This document shows, in pieces, positions 17,382 through 21,118 of a stretch of 21,118 bases of DNA (its first letter is position 1; each line of letters begins with the position of its first letter). The notes beneath the pieces are model-generated. The model ran no database searches and had not been told where the DNA came from. It saw nothing but the letters and a program-made list of their open reading frames with translations. This DNA is from Paraglomus occultum (taxonomy: Eukaryota > Glomeromycota > Glomeromycetes > Paraglomerales > Paraglomeraceae), in the NCBI GenBank assembly GCA_910592205.1, contig CAJVPJ010000598.1, forward strand, positions 1 to 21,118. The letters run 5' to 3'. The position numbers and the translations under genes were made by a program.

Positions 17382-19842
17382 CAAGATGTAATATCATTAT
17401 GATAAATGGCTTCCAATATGTCAGAACTATCCTTTAACACATTTTCAATAAAATTACTGAGTACACTTGTCTCTGGACGCTTGTCAGGATCAGCATCCCA
17501 ACACATCTCAGCAATTTCCTTATATGCCTCAGGTGCAGAATCTGGTATCTGTGGTCGCAGTCCATCTGTAATATCACACAATAAATTTCTATCAAACAAC
17601 CTATCTCTAAAAGGTAATTCACCAGTGGCCATCATATACATAATAAGGCCAAAAGAATATATGTCTGATTTCTCTGTAAATTTGCAAGTATGGAAGACCT
17701 CAGGTGCAATAAAGGATAAAACACCTTGCATACTCGACTTTGACCTATTATGTGACTTCACTGATCTTGAGTGGCTAAAATTACATATGTATGCAGTAGT
17801 ATTACTTAATAAGATGGCTTCTTTTTCTGGCTGAGCCAACATGTAATTCAAACCTATACTTCCACCATGAAGATTGCAATGTATAATTTCTGAAGAATGC
17901 ATACTGTGCAAACAATGTGCAATATCTTGCAAATATTGAAACTTCATCCTCCATGTCAGCTTGTTAAAGTTTCTTTCCAAAAAAGGTAAAAGATTGATAT
18001 AATCACAATAGTCCATAACAATTATGTATTCTCTTGTTTCTGGGCTTTGTGTAATTCCATAAAGTCCGGGAAAAACAGACTCCCCAGATCCAAAAACACA
18101 CCTGGCATAATTTCTGAACTATTAAACAAAAAGTAAATACAATCAGATCAAATAAAACTTTGAGTTAATATTAATATAAGATTTTTACCTCATTAATAAA
18201 TAATTCTGGTATTTTATCAGAGCCTTTAATACATCTAAGTACAACTGTTTCTGGCAGACTCTCTTGTAAATAATAGTTATAGTTATAGTGTTTATATTGG
18301 GCATTATAAACTGTTTCATAGGCACTAGACTGGATCTCCTCAATATTATGAAAACCATCATAATCATACTCCACATACTTCATATGTTCATTTCCATATA
18401 AAAATTTGTCTATCACATCTTTCACTTCGTGATACAACACCAAATAATAGTCTTGAGTAAATGGTTCTTGTGTGATACCAATAACCCAAATATTATCTGG
18501 TGTTATTATATCTGGATATTTCTTGGTTAACTGTTGAAATAAACAAAAAGTTATGACATCCAATAATAATAATCAGTTTCAACACATAATAATAATACAT
18601 GCTCATGTGAGTTGCATTCTTTAGACATTAAATAATTTACCTGATAAAAGTCAAATAAATGAGCGTTCAGTCCCTCAACTACATGTTTGAGCGAGACTGT
18701 CAACCATTCATTTGTAATATTATTGTACCAATCTGCTATGTATGTGCATTCAGGTACTGTCATCTCTCTTACATTTGTGAAGAGAGAGTAATGAATCCAC
18801 TGGATATAATTGCTATATCCAGCTTCCTCCAATTGAATAATATTACTCCAAGATTCCATAATAAATGAATCCAAAGACTTGTTGCCAGTTGTCCAATCAA
18901 CAGGTCTTGGTGATTTACATTCATAGCAGAATGCTACGACCTCATGTTGCCATTGTTGTGTACATGCCAGACATAATCCACCCTCAAAGCATTCTGTTAT
19001 TAAATAATACATTTGTGTACTTGCATTGTATGTAAATCCAATGGTTATCCAATCATCTTTGGAAAAAATATCTGGATTCTCATTACACAACTAATGAAAA
19101 TAATGCATTATTATTATTTATATTATATTAAAGCAATAATCATCTAACATTAATAGCTTACCATGTCATAATATGAATCTTCTGTCTCATCTGTTATCTC
19201 AAGTTGCATCAATGTTACATTTTCACGAGTAGGCAGACCATTTAAAAGTTTTACTATGTCATTTTCCACATATCCAATACAGTCGAATGGAATCCACTCC
19301 AAATAAGGCTCATTCGTTGAGTTCGTTTGTATTTGAGATTTCCTAATAAACTCGTCCAGTCGTTTATTATTGCTGGTCCATCCGTCAGATAATTGCTTGT
19401 ATCCACAAACACACCATACCGGACTACACCGAAGTATTCCGCATGCGGAGCAGAATCCATAAACAGAATAACAATGATAAAAATTTCTCTTAGCAACCAT
19501 ATAATATTTATCTTCATGCTTGGTAAATCCCTGTATGAGCTTGTTGCGTCGCTTAAGCCAGATTGCGTATCTCTTAAACTTGCCAACGTTATTGTACTTG
19601 GACGTCGGGAGTGAGTATATTCTAGTAAACTCAGTCGCAAACACTGGTGTGCATGTTTCTTCACTTCCAAGTAATAGAAGCATTATGGGAATATTACCAT
19701 TATTTCTTGTACGAGATGCATAGTAAATGCTATCAATGTCGGCCGGTTCTACATTACTAATCTGTGAAGAAGGAATCCAAACAACTTTGCCATCGTATTC
19801 ATTGTATTCACGTTCTAAGAAAGCTTCTAAAACTGAAGACAT
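17381..19842 (-). CDS. Pseudokinase gene 2: paralogue of gene 1 with further loss of kinase motifs (736 aa)
   Basis: Exons 19842-19162, 19090-18641, 18530-18189, 18118-17381; introns of 71, 110 and 70 bases, GT-AG, all phase 0 and in the same places as gene 1. ATG 19842 is the first in frame. Layout matches gene 1: segment 1 (about 20-117), Cys-rich linker (C131, C134, C139, C144, C146; WTSNN), segment 2 (from WIPF 183-186), Cys4 linker with WTTGN, segment 3 with VSLK kept, segment 4, C-lobe. Exon 2 is exactly as long as in gene 1 (150 codons). The C-lobe has HCN (571-573), Ser578, NFS (604-606) and APE (629-631). Segment 4 is more decayed than in gene 1: QSSAY (444-448) replaces the glycine loop and Arg476 replaces the beta-3 lysine. 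It also has a small Y/N-rich insertion (about 458-464). All exons are open, which argues for continued expression. Function unknown; a catalytically dead signalling partner is inference. Confidence 0.88.
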
Positions 19843-21010
19843 CGTCGAAGTAAAAAAAAAAAGTTTAATCTTGCGACAAAGCAATGATACAACTATCGAT
19901 ATTTCCTTATTATTTATGGTGGTTTTTGTAATACCTTGTACAATTACGCAATATGTCTAAACAATACGCGTTTGTCTTATCGTTATTCATAATCGGGATA
20001 TTGTCCGACATGCTACTAATGCATTAACATGTTACACAACGAAATATTTGAAAACTCAAGGGGATCGTGTAACATGTCGTATGTATACGTGTAACGTCCT
20101 TGCCTGATTATTAGATAATCGATTAACCATTGTATATTATGTGTTTCATAACCATTCTCTGGCCTTATTGTCTCTACTTCTTCGCAATTCTTTTTTCTAT
20201 AACGAGCTATCTGACAATTGTAATTCTCGCTAATTATCGCACGTTGGTGGTCCACCAAAGTGTCCGGCTGCCTGTATGCACGCACGTTTGTAAGCTGAAC
20301 ATATACAGACGAGACGCTCTTTGGCTCGTATCGACCTTTCCCAACTGAGTGATCCATTATTTAATTTTCATTTGTGTAGTTGTTAAAGATGGCCATTCAC
20401 TATTCTTTGCCACTTATACATAACGATAATTAGAAATTACGACCTTTCGATTATGATTCCAGTTTAACAGTAAATAAGCAATAAAATTGTTTTGCCATAG
20501 GATCGATAAGATCGAGCGAATATGCGACTCAACAATCATAACAATATCTCTTGAACAATTGAGCATACATGCTCGACATGTAGATTAAAATTCACTATTG
20601 AACAATTTAGCTTTAATTCAATTTGGTTTGTCGTGTATAAACTCCGGTTTGGGCAAATTACGACATAATCAGTCGCGGCCAATTAGTTATGAAGTTATAG
20701 TGTAATAATATATTAAGTCCATCCGGTTTATTTTGATTTTATATACGGCATGTTCCCAATTAGGGACTATTTATGTTTGTTGTATTTGTATAATACGCCT
20801 TACGATAAACTCGTCATGATTCCATTTAGCAAAATAACCATATAATTATGAAAATCTTGATAGTTAAAGTACACCCTAAGTTTAATGGTTTTTATAACTA
20901 TAATCATTTTGCCAAATCTACAATAAAGAATCTAATTTTACCTTTTTACTAAGTGAGTATATTAAATCGAGCGAACATACTTTTCCATTCGTTTATATGT
21001 CGACGCTTGG
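19843..21010. promoter_or_regulatory. Upstream region of pseudokinase gene 2
   Basis: The conserved box GGTTTTTGTAATAC, TTGT, CAATTACG lies at 19921-19949. From about 20450 to 21010 the DNA again matches the upstream region of gene 1. Between them lies DNA without a clear counterpart in unit A, which contains a 113-codon frame. Confidence 0.45.
20016..20357 (-). CDS. Hypothetical 113-residue open frame
   Basis: ATG 20357 to a stop at 20016. The peptide is of mixed composition, with charged stretches (ARYRKKNCEEVE near residues 51-62) and no obvious membrane segment, so it does not look like plain low-complexity AT translation. I recognise no family. It lies in the extra DNA of unit B that unit A lacks, divergent from nothing and in the same direction as gene 2. 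It could be a small accessory gene, an exon of something larger, or chance. Confidence 0.28.
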   Translation of the reverse strand: MDHSVGKGRYEPKSVSSVYVQLTNVRAYRQPDTLVDHQRAIISENYNCQIARYRKKNCEEVETIRPENGYETHNIQWLIDYLIIRQGRYTYTYDMLHDPLEFSNISLCNMLMH

Positions 21011-21047
21011 GTCGAATTACTTTGTGAGACAATTAGTCAATTATATA

Positions 21048-21118
21048 CACTCACTGGACAAAAGTCTACGTAATTTTTGTCGATCACATAGTAAAACATA
21101 TGAAAAATCTATTTTTTC
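21048..21118. mobile_element. Probable end of a Tc1/mariner-type transposon, cut by the window edge
   Basis: CACTCACTGGACAAAAGT follows a TA dinucleotide at 21046-21047. Tc1/mariner elements insert at TA and many have terminal inverted repeats with a C-T-G-G-A-C-A-A-A-A-G-T core. The body and the other terminus lie outside the window, so no transposase can be seen. Called from the terminal motif alone. Confidence 0.5.

Larger units (their letters stand above)
17045..21010. repeat. Unit B of the tandem segmental duplication
   Basis: Carries pseudokinase gene 2 with its flanks, in the same orientation as unit A. Corresponding points are offset by 4254 bases at the stop codons, 4281 at the start codons and about 4490 at the far upstream end. 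The offset grows upstream because unit B holds extra DNA, mainly between about 19950 and 20450. Confidence 0.8.

Overview
The window looks like nuclear DNA of an arbuscular-mycorrhizal (Glomeromycotina) fungus, probably Rhizophagus-like. This is inferred from: AT-rich sequence; genes split by short GT-AG introns of about 60-110 nt; a 36-residue Sel1 repeat array; kinase-like genes with the Cys4 / W-T-x-x-N / W-I-P prelude I recall from annotated Glomeromycotina kinases; and a Pif1-type helicase remnant. No rRNA or tRNA gene, CRISPR array or bacterial operon was seen.

Layout. 1-171: a possible tail of a gene cut by the window edge. 1700-2630 (+): the C-terminal shred of a Pif1-like helicase runs straight into a kinase domain that has lost its N-lobe. 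2631-5816: about 3.2 kb with no recognisable gene. 5882-7604 (-): a Sel1-repeat gene of about 16 repeats, broken by one stop and two frameshifts. 9394-10114 (-): an intact five-exon gene for RNA polymerase II subunit RPB4, the one clear housekeeping gene. 10208-12930: gene-poor. 13127-15561 (-) and 17381-19842 (-): two paralogous four-exon pseudokinase genes lying in a tandem duplication of roughly 4.3 kb that also carries their upstream DNA. 21048-end: a sequence resembling the terminal inverted repeat of a Tc1/mariner transposon.

The most interesting content is the pseudokinase pair (724 and 736 residues). Each protein appears to hold four serial kinase N-lobe-like segments before a single C-lobe. 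The first two segments are each followed by a Cys-rich zinc-ribbon-like linker with a W-T-x-x-N motif. The third and fourth segments align without gaps over 55 residues in the 724-residue protein, including the beta-3 lysine. Introns 2 and 3 fall at exactly the same point (helix C, phase 0) and intron 1 at the matching place in the second segment. This points to growth by duplication of 0-0 exons. The C-lobes have lost the catalytic aspartate (HCN for HRD) and the DFG aspartate (NFS), and the downstream copy has also lost its glycine loop and beta-3 lysine. The kinase fragment at 1869 keeps HCD and DFG and a C-terminal tail, and decayed pieces of that tail are still readable behind the stop codons of both pseudokinase genes. 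The region therefore looks like a turnover zone of an expanded kinase/Sel1 family around a conserved polymerase gene.
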